DNA of 64,000 bases from an uncultured Marinobacter sp. GTDB taxonomy: Bacteria > Pseudomonadota > Gammaproteobacteria > Pseudomonadales > Oleiphilaceae. A program made the translations under genes and the position numbers. Of this stretch, positions 63,431 through 64,000 are shown in pieces; within the stretch, counting starts at the first letter, position 1; the number at the start of each line of letters is the position of its first letter. The DNA is taken from assembly GCF_947488835.1 (NCBI RefSeq), contig NZ_CANLBK010000004.1:248001-312000 (forward strand). The letters are read 5' to 3'. The notes under the pieces are model-generated. The model was not told the origin of the DNA. It searched no databases and was given only the letters and a program-made list of their open reading frames with translations.

Positions 63431-64000
63431 ATGCAGATTTTCGAAACAAAAACCGCCCCGAATCCCCGCCGCGTGCGTATGTTTATGGCAGAGAAGGGGC
63501 TGCTTGAGAAAGCCGAATTCATCGAGATTGATTTGCTGAAGGGTGAAAACCGAACGCCAGAATATGCCGCACGCAACCCCATGAAGAAAGTGCCGGTGAT
63601 GGAATTGGATGATGGCACCTGTATTGCCGAAACCATGGCCATTTGCCGTTATTTTGAAGAAAGTTACCCTGAGACCCCAACGCTTCTGGGGGACACAGCT
63701 CTCGAGAAGGCGCTCATAGAGCAGTGGGTAAGGTGGGTTGAGTTTTACTTCTTTATGCCTACAGGCATGTGCTTCCAACACACCAGTGGCTATTTCAAAG
63801 ACAGAATGAACCCGATCAAGGAATGGGGTGAGGACTGCGGGAAGAGTGTTGGAAAATTCATGGCATTTCTGAACAACCACCTCGCGGACAAGGAATACCT
63901 CTGCTGCGACCGGTTAACCGCTGCTGATATCAACGCGTTCACTACGGTAGCCTTCGCCCGTGTGGTGAATATCCGCATCCTGCCGGAACACACGCACCTT
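63431..64000 (+). CDS. Glutathione S-transferase family protein (3' end outside window)
   Basis: The first 190 codons are present. The thioredoxin-like N-terminal domain has IFETKTAPNPRRVRMFMAE (active-site region), NPMKKVPVMELDDGTCIAETMAI for glutathione binding (cis-Pro in VPV, Glu-Thr contact) and then a helical domain with DRLTAADINAFTTVAFA. It differs clearly from the GST at 57888. ATG 63431 with CGGAGC upstream. Substrate unknown. Confidence 0.88.
   Translation, partial: MQIFETKTAPNPRRVRMFMAEKGLLEKAEFIEIDLLKGENRTPEYAARNPMKKVPVMELDDGTCIAETMAICRYFEESYPETPTLLGDTALEKALIEQWVRWVEFYFFMPTGMCFQHTSGYFKDRMNPIKEWGEDCGKSVGKFMAFLNNHLADKEYLCCDRLTAADINAFTTVAFARVVNIRILPEHTHL

Overview
The window reads as one continuous piece of a gammaproteobacterial chromosome, most likely Marinobacter or a close marine relative. 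This is inferred from protein resemblance and gene order, not from a database search. Many neighbourhoods match what I recall of Pseudomonas aeruginosa: ubiC-ubiA next to phoB-phoR; hemB-ppk; coaD next to a GMC oxidoreductase, Tat protein, aldehyde dehydrogenase and TetR regulator; engB-cytochrome c4-dsbA-exonuclease; rpmB-rpmG-radC-coaBC-dut-algC-argB; and speD-osmC-crp. I see no rRNA, tRNA, CRISPR array, prophage, insertion sequence or integrase. Nearly all the DNA is ordinary core or niche metabolism.

Layout. 1-4.1 kb (minus strand): hpt, ubiC, ubiA, then phoB-phoR behind a good Pho box; phoR runs off the left edge. 4.3-6.6 kb: rubredoxin, rubredoxin reductase and TesB thioesterase. 6.6-10.9 kb: two cyclic-di-GMP genes around a MioC flavodoxin. 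11-13 kb: PiT phosphate transporter and a small unknown protein. 13-18 kb: PLP aspartate decarboxylase (panP) and a DUF503 gene, each next to a copy of an unusual long hairpin repeat, then an AidB-like acyl-CoA dehydrogenase with its TetR regulator. 18-24 kb: a SutA-like small protein, an orphan lipase chaperone, hemB, ppk1 and a YdgA-like protein. 24-29.6 kb: coaD and an alcohol/aldehyde oxidation cluster with a divergent TetR regulator and palindromic operator. 29.7-36 kb: engB, cytochrome c4, dsbA, a nuclease-family protein, rpmG, rpmB, radC, coaBC and dut.

36-44.7 kb: a membrane-anchored algC that is split by an apparent frameshift, then argB, an unknown envelope protein with an Sm-like tail, argE, argA and a lipoprotein peptidase. 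44.9-52.8 kb: a 1261-residue PilZ-DUF1631-GGDEF-EAL protein whose catalytic motifs are degenerate, phosphoribulokinase without RuBisCO, speD, an OsmC protein, crp/vfr and an alpha/beta hydrolase. 52.9-57.8 kb: molybdate uptake (modEABC) behind a monoacylglycerol-lipase-like gene and a sterol-desaturase-family gene. 57.9-64 kb: a GST, a three-part lipoprotein, a glycine-betaine-type ABC transporter with a strong hairpin between its binding-protein and permease genes, and a second GST cut by the right edge.

Themes that connect genes: phosphate (phoBR, PiT, ppk1), CoA supply (panP, coaBC, coaD), lipid and alkane-derived metabolism (rubredoxin pair, TesB, AidB, alcohol and aldehyde dehydrogenases, lipase chaperone, lipase-like hydrolase), arginine synthesis (argA, argB, argE) and cyclic-di-GMP signalling. 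The most unusual sequence features are the two hairpins at 13056-13170 and 15406-15512. They share a nearly identical loop, but their stems differ from each other while each stays self-complementary. The broken algC reading frame is the next most notable.
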